Source of the DNA: Lysobacter sp. K5869
GTDB taxonomy: Bacteria > Pseudomonadota > Gammaproteobacteria > Xanthomonadales > Xanthomonadaceae
Length of the DNA: 64,000 bases
Direction of reading: 5' to 3'
Assembly (NCBI RefSeq): GCF_018847975.1
Contig: NZ_CP072597.1
Span: 2,457,001-2,521,000, forward strand
Shown here: piece after piece, positions 17,600 through 27,954 of the stretch
How the letters are laid out: every line of letters starts with the position of its first letter
Numbering within the stretch: the stretch's first letter is position 1
Program-made: the position numbers and the translations under genes
The notes under the pieces: model-generated
Told to the model about the DNA's origin: nothing
What the model saw: the letters and a program-made list of their open reading frames with translations, nothing else
Databases searched by the model: none

Positions 17600-18658
17600 T
17601 CAGCGCGGCGCGGCGAACACCGTGATCTCTTCGCGGTCGTGATACAGCTGGCGCGCGCGCACGATCATCGGCCGATGGGTCTGGTATTCGAACGCTTCCA
17701 GGCAGACGCGGGTTTCTTCCCAACGCTTCTTCATCGGCAGCTTGAGATTGAAGATCGCCTGCCGGCACCAGTTCTCGCGGAACCACGTGGCCATGCGCTC
17801 GGCCACGCGCGCCGGCGACTCGACCATGTCGCAGACCATCCAGTCGAGCGTGCGCTTGGGCTGCCAGGTGAAACCGTCGGCGCGCAGGTGATCGACCCGG
17901 CCGCTGTCGAGCAGGGCCTGACGCAGCGGGCCGTTGTCGACCGAGGTGACCTTCATGCCGTTGCGCATCAGCACCCAGGTCCAGCCGCCGGGCGCGGCGC
18001 CGAGGTCGGCGGCCTGCATGTTGTCGCGCACGCGGCGTTCGCGTTCCTCGGGGTCGAGCAGGGTCAGCAGCGCTTCTTCGAGCTTGAGCGCGGAGCGGCT
18101 GGGCGCGTCGGGATGCATCTTCAGACGCGGGATGCCCAGCGGCCACGGCGCGCTGTCGTCGTTGTCGGACTGCGCCAGCACCGCGTGGTCGCCGGCGAGG
18201 AAGACCACGTGCAGGCGCGGCTTGCGCGGGTCGTCGTGCTTGCTCAGCCAACCGGCCTTGCGCAGCGCCGGGCGCAGCGCGTTGCCGAAGCTGCGCGCCA
18301 GCCCGGCCAGCGGCTTGCCTTCGTCGGAATCGGGGTGTTCGACCCACAGCTCGCCGAACGCGACCGGCTCGCCGTAGGCGTCGAGCGCGGCCAGGATCGG
18401 GGTAATGCGGTCGCTCGGGTCGAGCCCGCGCAGATCGGCCAGCCGCACCAGCTTCTGCCGGGCGAAGATCAGCGCCGACCACGGCAGCGCGCGCGAGGCG
18501 GCGGCCGCGTCTTCGACGATGAACTCGACGTAGCCGCTGTTGCGCTGGGTGCGCGCGTAGCCGGGATGGCCGGCGTTGGCGGCGCGCTCGCTCAGTTCGG
18601 CGGCGAGCTCGGGCTCGAACCCGGCGCGGCACAGGCAGAACAGGGCGGAATCGGTCAT
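17600..18658 (-). CDS. rlmM: 23S rRNA (cytidine2498-2'-O)-methyltransferase RlmM
   Basis: The 352-residue protein methylates the ribose of C2498 in 23S rRNA. It has an N-terminal THUMP-like region (LFCLCRAGFEPELAAEL at the start) and a C-terminal Rossmann methyltransferase with MQAADLGAAPGGWTWVL and DWMVCDMVESP, the SAM-binding and catalytic Asp motifs, plus LKLPMKKRW with a catalytic lysine. The length matches the family. The ATG at 18658 is the natural start; longer upstream frames are unrelated. Confidence 0.95.
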   Translation of the reverse strand: MTDSALFCLCRAGFEPELAAELSERAANAGHPGYARTQRNSGYVEFIVEDAAAASRALPWSALIFARQKLVRLADLRGLDPSDRITPILAALDAYGEPVAFGELWVEHPDSDEGKPLAGLARSFGNALRPALRKAGWLSKHDDPRKPRLHVVFLAGDHAVLAQSDNDDSAPWPLGIPRLKMHPDAPSRSALKLEEALLTLLDPEERERRVRDNMQAADLGAAPGGWTWVLMRNGMKVTSVDNGPLRQALLDSGRVDHLRADGFTWQPKRTLDWMVCDMVESPARVAERMATWFRENWCRQAIFNLKLPMKKRWEETRVCLEAFEYQTHRPMIVRARQLYHDREEITVFAAPR

Positions 18659-18753
18659 GGGGCGCGGCTCAGGGGCGGGTGGGGGAAGTGAAGCACAGGC
18701 GGCGGGCGAGGCGTTACCGCCGCGGCGCCGCTGGGGTTGCAGGGGATTCCTCC

Positions 18754-18864
18754 ACCCCGTCATTCCGGCGAAAGCCGGAATCCATTTTGATCTTGCTCTT
18801 GCGGCGCTTGCGGAGGCAGAAGCAACGGCAAAATGGATTCCAGCTTTCGCTGGAATGACGGGGT
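18754..18864. repeat. Paired 35-bp inverted repeat with nested hairpins (copy 2)
   Basis: Arms at 18754-18788 and 18830-18864 are inverted copies differing at two positions. The differences are compensatory within each arm: the internal stem is CCGGCGAAAGCCGG in one and CCAGCTTTCGCTGG in the other, so each still folds. Total length (111 bp) equals that of the copy at 12.4 kb. It lies between rlmM (upstream side) and the nucleoside deaminase gene. Confidence 0.88.
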
Positions 18865-18943
18865 AGGCAGAGGGCGACGGGTTCTGGCCGCGCCGGAACC
18901 AACGCCTCGCAACGGCGGCGGCGCCCGGCGCGCCACCGCGGGC

Positions 18944-19515
18944 TCAGTACGAAACGCCGCTCTCGCCGTACCGGCGCAGCACGTCGCAGGCGGCTGCGCG
19001 CTGCAGGTCGCGGCGCACGGCGATGCCGCGGCGTTCCAGTTCGCCGATCCAGTCCGCCGGCAGCGGGCCTTCGTCGAATTCGGTCAGGCGCATCACGTCT
19101 TCCGAGCGCGCGCCGATCAGCAGGTTGTTGATGCCGGCCCAGAAACTGGCGCCGTAGCACATGCAGCACGGCTGGGCCGAGGTGGCCAGCGTCATCGGGC
19201 CGAGTTCGTTGAGGCGGAACTGGCTGACCGCGGTCTGCGCGCACATGAAAGCCATCATCTCGGCGTGGGCCACCGAGCAGTTCTGCGGCACCACGCGGTT
19301 GACGCCGACGCCGACCACGCGGCCGTGGCCGTCGAACACCGCCGCGCCGAACGGGCCGCCGGTGGCGAGCTCGACGTTGCGCCGCGACAGCTCCACCGCC
19401 AGCGCGACCTTGTCCTCGTCGCTGGCGTAGATGCGGTTGCGGTCGACCGCGGCGTCGATCCAATCCGGCAGCAGCAGCTGCACCTGCCGGGTCAAAGGGG
19501 TGGGGACTTTCGGAC

Positions 19516-19519
<4 letters not shown>
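18944..19519 (-). CDS. Zinc-dependent nucleoside/nucleobase deaminase
   Basis: The 191-residue protein belongs to the cytidine/guanine/tRNA-adenosine deaminase superfamily. The zinc-binding and proton-shuttle motif HAE (SVAHAEMMAF) and PCCMCYG (the PCxxC motif) are intact, as is GGPFGAAVFDGHG. It may act on guanine, cytosine or a related base; specificity is not evident. The ATG overlaps the glnS stop by four bases (ATGA), so it is translationally coupled to glutaminyl-tRNA synthetase, an unusual partner. Confidence 0.85.
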
Positions 19520-21279
<1,760 letters not shown>

Positions 21280-21520
21280 GCGGCGCGGCATCTTCAAGAA
21301 AGGGAGAAACGGGAGTTTAGCCGGTGCGGCGCCGGCGTGCCTGGGCGGGCGGTCCCGCGGCCGCGCGCGGGCCGCTTTGCCGGTCGTGCCCGCTCGCCGA
21401 TTGTTGCGGGACTGGGACGCTTTCAGCGCCCGGACATGACGAAAGTGGGTGCGTCCGGCGCGGCGTTGCGGCGTATGCTGGCCGCGAACCCGCCTGGCCT
21501 GCCGGCCGAAGGACGCGACG

Positions 21521-21790
21521 ATGCGAGTCGTCTACGAAGCCGCCCACCTGATCGACGCCCATCTGGTCCGCCATGCGCTGGAAGCCGCCGAGATTCCGGT
21601 GTTCCTGCGCGGCGAGGCCTTGATCGGCGGAATGGGCGAGCTGCCGCTGTTCGGCGCGGTCCAGGTGTGCGTACCGGACGCGGCGTGGCCGCAGGCGGAC
21701 GAGGTGGTCCAGGCGCTGGCCCTGGGCGACCCGCCGGCCGAGCCGGAGCCGCACGCGGCGATGCCGCCGCCGGCGTGGCTGCCGGCCTGA
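21521..21790 (+). CDS. DUF2007-like small protein
   Basis: This 89-residue protein begins MRVVYEAAHLIDAHLVRHAL and continues AAEIPVFLRGEALIGGMGELP, the pattern of the DUF2007 family (putative signal-transducing proteins with a ferredoxin-like ACT/GlnB-type fold). The C-terminal third is Pro/Ala-rich. An AAGGA ribosome-binding site precedes the ATG. Function is unknown. It is followed at about 200 bases by a leader ORF and the EamA transporter gene. Confidence 0.75.
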   Translation: MRVVYEAAHLIDAHLVRHALEAAEIPVFLRGEALIGGMGELPLFGAVQVCVPDAAWPQADEVVQALALGDPPAEPEPHAAMPPPAWLPA

Positions 21791-21987
21791 GCGGCGCCTA
21801 AGCCGCTCGCCCGGGCGCCCGAGGCGCCCACGGTCCCGGCCCCGGCCGCGGACCGCGCCGGGGTCGCCCCGGCCTGCAAACCCCTTCGAACCCACGCGCC
21901 CGCAGCGGCGCGGTCGGCGCAGCGCCGGCCGCCGCGACGGACGCGCCGCCCGCGGCGGACCCGCGGGCGCGCTACCGGAGTTTCCTC

Positions 21988-22032
21988 ATGTACCTGTCTG
22001 TCGATCGATTCCAACGCCGGGGGCGCGCATGA
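21988..22032 (+). CDS. Possible 14-residue leader peptide overlapping the EamA gene start
   Basis: An ATG at 21988 preceded by CCGGAG at suitable spacing opens a 14-codon frame (MYLSVDRFQRRGRA). Its TGA at 22030-22032 overlaps the ATG of the downstream transporter gene as ATGA. This geometry would permit translational coupling. No attenuator or repeated codon is obvious, so it may be chance. Confidence 0.35.
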   Translation: MYLSVDRFQRRGRA

Positions 22033-22970
22033 ACGCCTCGTCGGTGTCCGCTTCGTCCGCGTCCAACAACGGGCCGCTGCTGCAAATGCTGATCGGCGCC
22101 AGCGTCATCAGCAGCTCGGCGGTGTTCGTGCGCTGGGTCGGGATCGGCCCGGGCGCTTCGGCGTTCTGGCGCATGGCCCTGGCCGCGGTGATCCTGCTGG
22201 TGCTGCTGGGCCAGCCGTGGCGGCCCGGGCGCTTGCGCGCATGGCGGCCGCAGCCGCGGGTGCTCGCGCTGGTGATGCTGGGCGCGGTGTTCCTGGCCTT
22301 CGACCTGTGGATGTGGCACCGCTCCATCGTCTACGTCGGCGTCGGCCTGTCGACCTTGCTGGCGAATTTCCAGGTGTTCGTGCTGGCCGGCGCGGGCGCG
22401 CTGTTCCTCGGCGAGCGCGCCGGCTGGAAGCTGTGGGTCGGCCTGAGCCTGGGCCTGGTCGGGCTGGCGCTGTTGCTGGCGCCGGGCTGGGAGCACATGG
22501 ATTCGCGCTTCCGCCTCGGCGTCGCCTTCGGTCTGGCCGCGGCGCTGGCCTACGGCGGCTTCCTGCTGGCGTTCCGCGCCGCCCAGGCGCGCCGCGGCGG
22601 CACCCCGAACGAGGCGCTGCAGTGGTGGCTGTGCCTGGGCTGCGTGCTGGTGCTCGGCCTGACCGTGCCGCTCGGCGGCGAGGACATGTGGCCGCACACC
22701 GCCCACGACTGGCTGATCCTGACCGCCTACGCCGCCATCGCCCAGGTGCTGGGCTGGCTGGTGATCGGCCGGGCGATGCCGCTGCTGCCGGCCGGCATCG
22801 TCGGCCTGTGCCTGCTGCTGCAGCCGTTGCTGGCCTATGTCTGGGACGTGCTGATCTTCCATAAGCAGCTCGGCGGGCTGGAACTGCTGGGCATCGCGCT
22901 GTCGCTGGCCGGCATCTTCCTCGGCCTGGCGCGCGGCGATCAGCCGCTGTTCGCGCGCAAAACCGGCTGA
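22029..22970 (+). CDS. EamA/DMT family permease
   Basis: The 313-residue protein has ten predicted membrane helices arranged as two EamA repeats. IGASVISSSAVFVRWVG opens the first and VAFGLAAALAYGGFLLAF the second. LFLGERAGWKLWVGL and the late FHKQLGGLELLGIALSLAGIF are typical. Members export metabolites such as amino acids or nucleobases; the substrate here is unknown. Its ATG at 22029 overlaps a short upstream frame. Confidence 0.85.
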   Translation: MNASSVSASSASNNGPLLQMLIGASVISSSAVFVRWVGIGPGASAFWRMALAAVILLVLLGQPWRPGRLRAWRPQPRVLALVMLGAVFLAFDLWMWHRSIVYVGVGLSTLLANFQVFVLAGAGALFLGERAGWKLWVGLSLGLVGLALLLAPGWEHMDSRFRLGVAFGLAAALAYGGFLLAFRAAQARRGGTPNEALQWWLCLGCVLVLGLTVPLGGEDMWPHTAHDWLILTAYAAIAQVLGWLVIGRAMPLLPAGIVGLCLLLQPLLAYVWDVLIFHKQLGGLELLGIALSLAGIFLGLARGDQPLFARKTG

Positions 22971-23006
22971 GGCGCGCGGCGCGGCCGCGTTATCGTAAGC
23001 GCGGAC

Positions 23007-23032
23007 GCCGCGCGGGTCGCGGCCCGCGCGGC
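23007..23032. terminator. GC-rich hairpin between eamA and apt
   Basis: A perfect 10-bp stem (GCCGCGCGGG paired with CCCGCGCGGC, 6-nt loop) lies 36 bases after the transporter stop. There is no T-tract, so if it terminates transcription it would need Rho or be inefficient; it may instead be mRNA-stabilising. Confidence 0.4.
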
Positions 23033-23075
23033 GCGCCGCCTTCCATCGTTTCCCGATTTCTTTGTGGTGTTTCTC

Positions 23076-23606
23076 ATGAACGATTCTCTCGTCCCGATCC
23101 AGCGCCTGATCCGCAGCGTCGCGGATTTCCCCAAGCCCGGCGTGACCTTCCGCGACGTCACCCCGCTGCTCGCCGACGCCGGCGGCTTCGCCCGCTGCAT
23201 CGACGCGCTGGCCGAGCCCTGGCAGGGCAGCGGCGTGCAGGCGGTGTGCGGGATCGAATCGCGCGGCTTCATCTTCGGCGCGGCGCTGGCGCAGAAGCTG
23301 CACGCCGGCTTCGTGCCGCTGCGCAAGCCGGGCAAGCTGCCGCCGCCGCTGGTGACGGTGGAGTACGAACTGGAATACGGCCGCGACTCGCTGCAGGCGC
23401 GCAGCGATGCGCTCAAGCCCGGCGAACGCACTTTGATCGTCGACGACGTGCTGGCGACCGGCGGCACCTTGGCGGCGGCGCGCGAGTTGGTGGAGCGGTT
23501 GGACGCGGTGTTGGTCGGCGCGAGCGTGTTGATCGAATTGCCGGGGTTGAACGGGCGCTCGCGCTGGAGCGGCGAGGCGCCGGTGCATTCGTTGTTGCGG
23601 TACTGA
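23076..23606 (+). CDS. apt: Adenine phosphoribosyltransferase
   Basis: The 176-residue enzyme converts adenine and PRPP to AMP in purine salvage. DFPKPGVTFRDVTPLL is the typical N-terminal region, GIESRGFIFG the adenine-side motif, and LIVDDVLATGGTLAAA the PRPP-binding loop. The ATG at 23076 gives the family length; a GTG four codons upstream is less likely. It is monocistronic and followed by an inverted REP pair. Confidence 0.96.
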   Translation: MNDSLVPIQRLIRSVADFPKPGVTFRDVTPLLADAGGFARCIDALAEPWQGSGVQAVCGIESRGFIFGAALAQKLHAGFVPLRKPGKLPPPLVTVEYELEYGRDSLQARSDALKPGERTLIVDDVLATGGTLAAARELVERLDAVLVGASVLIELPGLNGRSRWSGEAPVHSLLRY

Positions 23607-23636
23607 AGTCAGTTTGCGGCGCGAGATTGATCGTTC

Positions 23637-23720
23637 GCGGTCGCGGCTCGCGCCGCTCCTACAGGTAGCCCAGGGCGATCCGCAGCCCCCTGTAGGAGCG
23701 GCGTAAGCCGCGACCGCGAC
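23637..23720. repeat. Inverted REP pair
   Basis: Two REP arms in inverted orientation (23637-23664 and 23690-23720, the latter TGTAGGAGCGGCGTAAGCCG...) separated by about 25 bases. They lie between the convergent apt and PNGase A-like genes and could form a bidirectional hairpin. Confidence 0.85.
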
Positions 23721-23794
23721 ATCGCGCCGCCCGGCGTCACCACCGGCTTACCGCGTTTCCCCACGCCGCTGCGCGGAGAAACGCGGCCATCGGC

Positions 23795-25468
23795 TTACGG
23801 CTCGCCGCAACGATACCGATCGCTGTCGATGAACCCGTTGCGCTGCGAAATCTCGCGGTCGTAGCACCCCTGCGTCCCGTAGCTGCGATGGCGCTGCACC
23901 GAATGACCCGTCGCATGCCGCTCCGGCCGCGGCACGCCGTAATTCCACCCGGCTTCGCCCTCGAAGGTGTTGCGCTCGACGTGCGCCAGCGCCGGCTGCC
24001 CACGACCCGGCGTCTGCAGCGTGTCGGCGTGGTCGAAGATCTTCATCGTGGTGACGATGCGCTGCGCGCTGCCCGAGGGCGCCACGCGGATCGCGCCGTC
24101 GAAGCCGAAGCGCTGGGCCTGGGTCGACACCGTCGGCAGCCCGCGGCCGAGGCGGCGGACGGTCTGGGTGTCGTTCCATTGCGCCTTGATCCCGTCGGGA
24201 TTTTCCTCGGCGCCCCAACTGTGCAGGCCGGTGTTGCCGACGATGCGCTCGACCGTGGTGTATTCGCGGCCCTTGGACGTATCGACGTAACCGCTCGCGC
24301 GCAAACGATGCCCGCCGCGGGTATCGACCTGGAACGTGCCGTCGCCGAGCGCGCTGTACGTCGACCGCGCCGCCAGCGGCGTCAGTTCGTAGCTCAGCAG
24401 CCGCCCGCCGGTGGCGCCGCGGCGCGCGTCGGTCCAGGCCTGCAGATTCGGCTGCAAGGTCCAGCCGGACGCGCCGTCGGGCAGGTTGGCGACGCGGAAG
24501 CGCACCTCGTGCGCGCGGCCGTCGTTGACCGCGCCGATGAAGGGCGTGAGGTCGTAACGGATCGGTTCGATGTTGAACGCGCGCGGCGCCGGCAGCACGT
24601 ACCACAGGAACGGATTCGACCAGCCGCCGGTGTAGATGTGCGGATACGGCATGGCGATGCCGGCGACGCGGCCGTCGATCAGCACCTGCACTTCGCGATA
24701 AGGCCCGTGCTGCGCGGGGCAGGAATAGTTGGCTTCCGGCGGCGCGGTGAAGTACCAGAATTCCTCGCAACCGCCGCCCGAGCCGGTCGCGTAGACCTCG
24801 CCGGCCCAGCGCGTGGCGTTGGCCGGCAAGGTGTAGTCGCCGACCAGATCGCCGCCGTCGCGGCGCGCGTTGGCCAACGGCGCGACCGCGTCGGCGCTGT
24901 CGGCGGCGGGGTGGCGGCGGTCGGCGTTGTAGAACACCACCCGCGCTTGCACGTAGATCACCCCGGTGTAGGTGTCGTTGACCACGTTGCCCAGCGCCAT
25001 GCGCACCTGCTGCGGCGTCTTCAGCAACGCGGCGTAGCCGGTGATGTCCTTCTCCACATGCCAGCCGATGCCCTCGCGCGAGGGCTCCGGCGTGCTGGTC
25101 GAAAACACAGTGACGCCGGCGATTTCCAGATGGCCGAGGCGGTCGTACTGCACGCCTTTGACTTGCCCGTCCATCTCCAGCACCACCTTGCTCCACGGCC
25201 CAGGGCAGGCGGCCGGCGGCGCGATCTGGCCCAGATGCCAGTCGAAATCGGCGAACGCGGTATCGAGGATCGGCACGCTGCAGCTGCGCGTGTCCGGCCG
25301 CGCCACCGGCGGATCGGCGGTGCGCGGGTCGTCCCAGTCCGTGCCGAATTCGTCGGCGGCCAGCGCGGGCGCGGCGTGCGCGCACAGCAGCGCGAGGGCG
25401 AGGGCGGACAGGCGCGCGCTGGCGTGGCGCGGGCGCGCGTTGGGGCGGGAAGCGGGGCGTGCGGGCAT
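23795..25468 (-). CDS. Secreted PNGase A-like peptide-N4-(N-acetyl-beta-glucosaminyl)asparagine amidase
   Basis: The 557-residue precursor has a signal peptide ending APALA before ADEFGTD. The mature protein resembles the plant/bacterial PNGase A family, which cleaves N-glycans from glycoproteins. Supporting stretches are [59 protein letters not shown] and [12 protein letters not shown], followed by [24 protein letters not shown] and [12 protein letters not shown]. These fit the two jellyroll domains of the family. An exported deglycosidase suits a predatory, polymer-degrading bacterium. The ATG at 25468 is chosen for the signal peptide. Activity is inferred by similarity only. It is divergent from msrA. 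Confidence 0.82.
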   Translation of the reverse strand: MPARPASRPNARPRHASARLSALALALLCAHAAPALAADEFGTDWDDPRTADPPVARPDTRSCSVPILDTAFADFDWHLGQIAPPAACPGPWSKVVLEMDGQVKGVQYDRLGHLEIAGVTVFSTSTPEPSREGIGWHVEKDITGYAALLKTPQQVRMALGNVVNDTYTGVIYVQARVVFYNADRRHPAADSADAVAPLANARRDGGDLVGDYTLPANATRWAGEVYATGSGGGCEEFWYFTAPPEANYSCPAQHGPYREVQVLIDGRVAGIAMPYPHIYTGGWSNPFLWYVLPAPRAFNIEPIRYDLTPFIGAVNDGRAHEVRFRVANLPDGASGWTLQPNLQAWTDARRGATGGRLLSYELTPLAARSTYSALGDGTFQVDTRGGHRLRASGYVDTSKGREYTTVERIVGNTGLHSWGAEENPDGIKAQWNDTQTVRRLGRGLPTVSTQAQRFGFDGAIRVAPSGSAQRIVTTMKIFDHADTLQTPGRGQPALAHVERNTFEGEAGWNYGVPRPERHATGHSVQRHRSYGTQGCYDREISQRNGFIDSDRYRCGEP

Positions 25469-25680
25469 CGGGGCATCCTTTGCGCAGGGGAGGGCGAGGC
25501 GGGCGCCGCGGGCCGGTTCCGGAGTTGCCGAAGCGGGCCGTCGGCGCAACCCCGAGCTTCCCGCCCGGCGCGCGCCGCGACAAGCCGCGAATGCGCCGCG
25601 CGGCCTTGAATCCTGCGACCTGCGCCGCATTTCATTGGCACGACGGCGCTCCCGCCACAGCCCGCACACGGAGGCAAACG

Positions 25681-26346
25681 ATGGCCGGTTCCTTCATCCC
25701 CGGTATTGGCGCGTTCAAGCAGCGCATGCCGCAGCGCGAAGACGCGCTGCCCGGCCGCGACACGCCGATGCCCCTGCACAACGCCCACTACGTCAGCGGC
25801 GCCAAGCTGCGCGACGCGTATCCGGGGCTGGCGCGGGTGCAGTTCGGCCTGGGCTGTTTCTGGGGCGCCGAACGCAAGTTTTGGTCGCTGCCGGGCGTGG
25901 CGGTCACCGCGGTCGGCTATTCGGGCGGCTACACGCCGAACCCGACCTATCGCGAAGTCTGCAGCGGCCAAACCGGCCACGCCGAAACGGTGTTGGTGGT
26001 GTACGACCCGGCCAAGATCGCCTTCGCGGATCTGCTCAAGACTTTCTGGGAAAGCCACGACCCGACCCAGGGCATGCGCCAGGGCAACGACGCCGGCACT
26101 CAGTACCGCTCGGCGATCTATTGCGAGGACGACGCTCAGTACCGCGCCGCGCTGAGCAGCCGCGATGCGTTCCAGGCCAAGTTGCGCGAGGCCGGCTTCG
26201 GCGAGATCACCACCGAAATCACCGCGCCGCCCGCGCCGGAGTTCTACTACGCCGAGGACGATCACCAGCAGTATCTGGCGAAGAATCCGATGGGGTATTG
26301 CGGCTTGGGCGGGACGGGAGTCAGTTGTCCGATCGGTGTGGTGTGA
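25681..26346 (+). CDS. msrA: Peptide-methionine (S)-S-oxide reductase MsrA
   Basis: The 221-residue enzyme reduces the S epimer of methionine sulfoxide. The catalytic Cys59 lies in [33 protein letters not shown] and [23 protein letters not shown] are hallmark stretches. Resolving cysteines are near the C-terminus ([15 protein letters not shown]). A GGAGG ribosome-binding site precedes the ATG. It has a roughly 35-residue N-terminal extension relative to the core domain, as in E. coli-type MsrA. Confidence 0.96.
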   Translation: MAGSFIPGIGAFKQRMPQREDALPGRDTPMPLHNAHYVSGAKLRDAYPGLARVQFGLGCFWGAERKFWSLPGVAVTAVGYSGGYTPNPTYREVCSGQTGHAETVLVVYDPAKIAFADLLKTFWESHDPTQGMRQGNDAGTQYRSAIYCEDDAQYRAALSSRDAFQAKLREAGFGEITTEITAPPAPEFYYAEDDHQQYLAKNPMGYCGLGGTGVSCPIGVV

Positions 26347-26360
26347 GTTGGAGCGAGAGT

Positions 26361-26618
26361 TGAAGCGGGAATGGGGAATAGGGAATGGGAACAGCGCAGT
26401 TCGTGGCGCGGAGTCGAGGTTCACGAACCACGCGCGATGAATCCCGCCATTCCCTTCCTTCCCCTGGCTGTGGTTTGAATTGAAGCGGGAACCGGGAATG
26501 GCAACAACGTGACTCGTAAGGTGACTCGTCGCGCGAAGCGAACGCTCACCAGCTACGCACCACGAATCCCACCATTCCCTTCTTTCCCCTTTTTCCCTTC
26601 TTTCCCCTCATTCCCTCA
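26361..26618. repeat. Degenerate purine/pyrimidine-skewed repeats
   Basis: Two imperfect copies (26361-26461 and 26480-26618) each begin with a purine-rich tract (TGAAGCGGGAATGGGGAATA, or GAAGCGGGAACCGGGAATGG) and end with a pyrimidine-rich tract (CCATTCCCTTC...). The second ends in a stretch of about 45 nearly pure pyrimidines that reaches the 3' end of the DJ-1/PfpI gene. The two flanking genes are convergent. Confidence 0.7.
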
Positions 26619-27188
26619 AACAAACTCGCGCGCGAACATCCCGTGCATCTGCGCGATCCCCTCGGCCCGCTCCGGCACCACCAAACGCAGACACGCTTCG
26701 GCGAACGACACCGGCGAGGTGCCCGGAGCGGTCACGATGCCGTCGGCGCTGACGCAGGCCTGCTCGCGGTAATGCGCTTGCCCGTTATAGCCGGGCACCG
26801 CGTCGAGATAGCCGGGTTCGTTGCTGGTGTGCGCGCGTTCGTTCAACAGGCCGGCCGCGGCCAGCGCGCGGGTGCCGCCGCAGATGCCGGCGATGGCGCG
26901 GCCGCGCGCGGCGCGTTCGCGCAAGGCCTGCACGATCGGCGCCGGCGCGGGCGCTTCGTCCCACAGCGGGCTGCCGGGCACGACCCACAGTTCGGCGTCG
27001 TCGACGGACAGTTCGTCGAGGCGGCGCTGCGGTTGCAGGCTCAGTCCGCCCATCGTGGTCAACGGCGCCGCGTCGAGGCTGGCGCTGACCACGTCGATGC
27101 CGAACCACGCGTGCGCGGCGCCGGCCAGCGGGCCGTATTCCCAATCGGCGGGGCGGTCGATCATCAGCAAGACGATGCGCTGGGTCAT
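26616..27188 (-). CDS. DJ-1/PfpI family protein
   Basis: The 190-residue protein has the class I glutamine amidotransferase-like fold. The nucleophile elbow AIAGICGGTRALAAAGLL contains the expected cysteine, and LWVVPGS and DGIVTAPGTSPVSFAE are typical. This resembles the YajL/ThiJ or AraC-type amidase-like members. The family includes glyoxalases, chaperones and proteases; no specific activity can be assigned. Its neighbours are the oxidative stress genes, which fits a stress role. Confidence 0.82.
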   Translation of the reverse strand: MTQRIVLLMIDRPADWEYGPLAGAAHAWFGIDVVSASLDAAPLTTMGGLSLQPQRRLDELSVDDAELWVVPGSPLWDEAPAPAPIVQALRERAARGRAIAGICGGTRALAAAGLLNERAHTSNEPGYLDAVPGYNGQAHYREQACVSADGIVTAPGTSPVSFAEACLRLVVPERAEGIAQMHGMFAREFV

Positions 27189-27303
27189 GCGGAACGGTTC
27201 CTCAGAGCGGGAACGCGCATCGTCGATCGCGCGCGCAGGCCTCGCCAGTGACGGCCGTCAGACAAGCGCGCGATGCTTCGTGCGAAGCGCGCGCCCGCGC
27301 CGC

Positions 27304-27954
27304 TTACCGCGCTCGAATCGCGCAGGCGTAAACGATCTCGCAAGCGCCCGCGCCCTGATCGTCGCGGCTCAGCGAACTCACCGCTTGCCAACCGTCCTTC
27401 GCGTCGATCCGCACCAGCCAGCCGTCCACGCGCACCTGCTCGCCGGCGCGGGTGCGCTTGAGCGCGCGCGCGACCGCGGCGTCGGCCGGGATGATGTGCA
27501 GGTTGGCCGAGGAGCGGCCGATCTCCTGCAGCGGAAGCGGCGGTCGGTCGGCCCAGTAATAGCTCAGGAAGCGCACTTCCTGGCGGAAGGTCATGCGCGA
27601 GAGCACCGCGTCCTCGCGCATGCGGCCCCAGGCCATCGCCAGATCGGTCGGCGCGAATTCGGCCAGACGGTCGGCGCGGTAATCGCGCCGCGACAGCAGC
27701 CGGCCTTCGATGCTGAAACCGGCCAGCGGCGTCAGCGTGCCGGCTTCGAGCCGGTACGGATGCAATTCGGCGGGCACCGCGGTTTGCAAGGGCTCGGCGC
27801 CCGCGGCGACGGACGGCGGCGGCAAGCAGGCTTGCGCGAAGCCGGGCGCTTGCGCCGGAAACGGCAGGGGGCGCGGCGAAATCGGCGAATACCACCAACC
27901 GATCGCGCTCAGCACCAGGGCCGCGGCGATCCAGTCGCGGCGGATCGCGATCAC
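27304..27954 (-). CDS. Hypothetical membrane-anchored protein coupled to oxyR
   Basis: A GTG at 27954 overlaps the oxyR stop (GTGA) and opens a 216-residue frame. It has an N-terminal anchor (WIAAALVLSAIGWWY) followed by a presumably periplasmic domain with PLAGFSIEGRLLSRRDYRAD, DLAMAWGRM and LSYYWADRPPLPLQEI. The anchor, the aromatic motifs and LHIIPADAAVARALKRTRAGEQVRVDGWLV suggest a small conserved secreted/anchored protein. I do not recognise a named family. Coupling with oxyR suggests coexpression during peroxide stress. Confidence 0.65.
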   Translation of the reverse strand: MIAIRRDWIAAALVLSAIGWWYSPISPRPLPFPAQAPGFAQACLPPPSVAAGAEPLQTAVPAELHPYRLEAGTLTPLAGFSIEGRLLSRRDYRADRLAEFAPTDLAMAWGRMREDAVLSRMTFRQEVRFLSYYWADRPPLPLQEIGRSSANLHIIPADAAVARALKRTRAGEQVRVDGWLVRIDAKDGWQAVSSLSRDDQGAGACEIVYACAIRAR

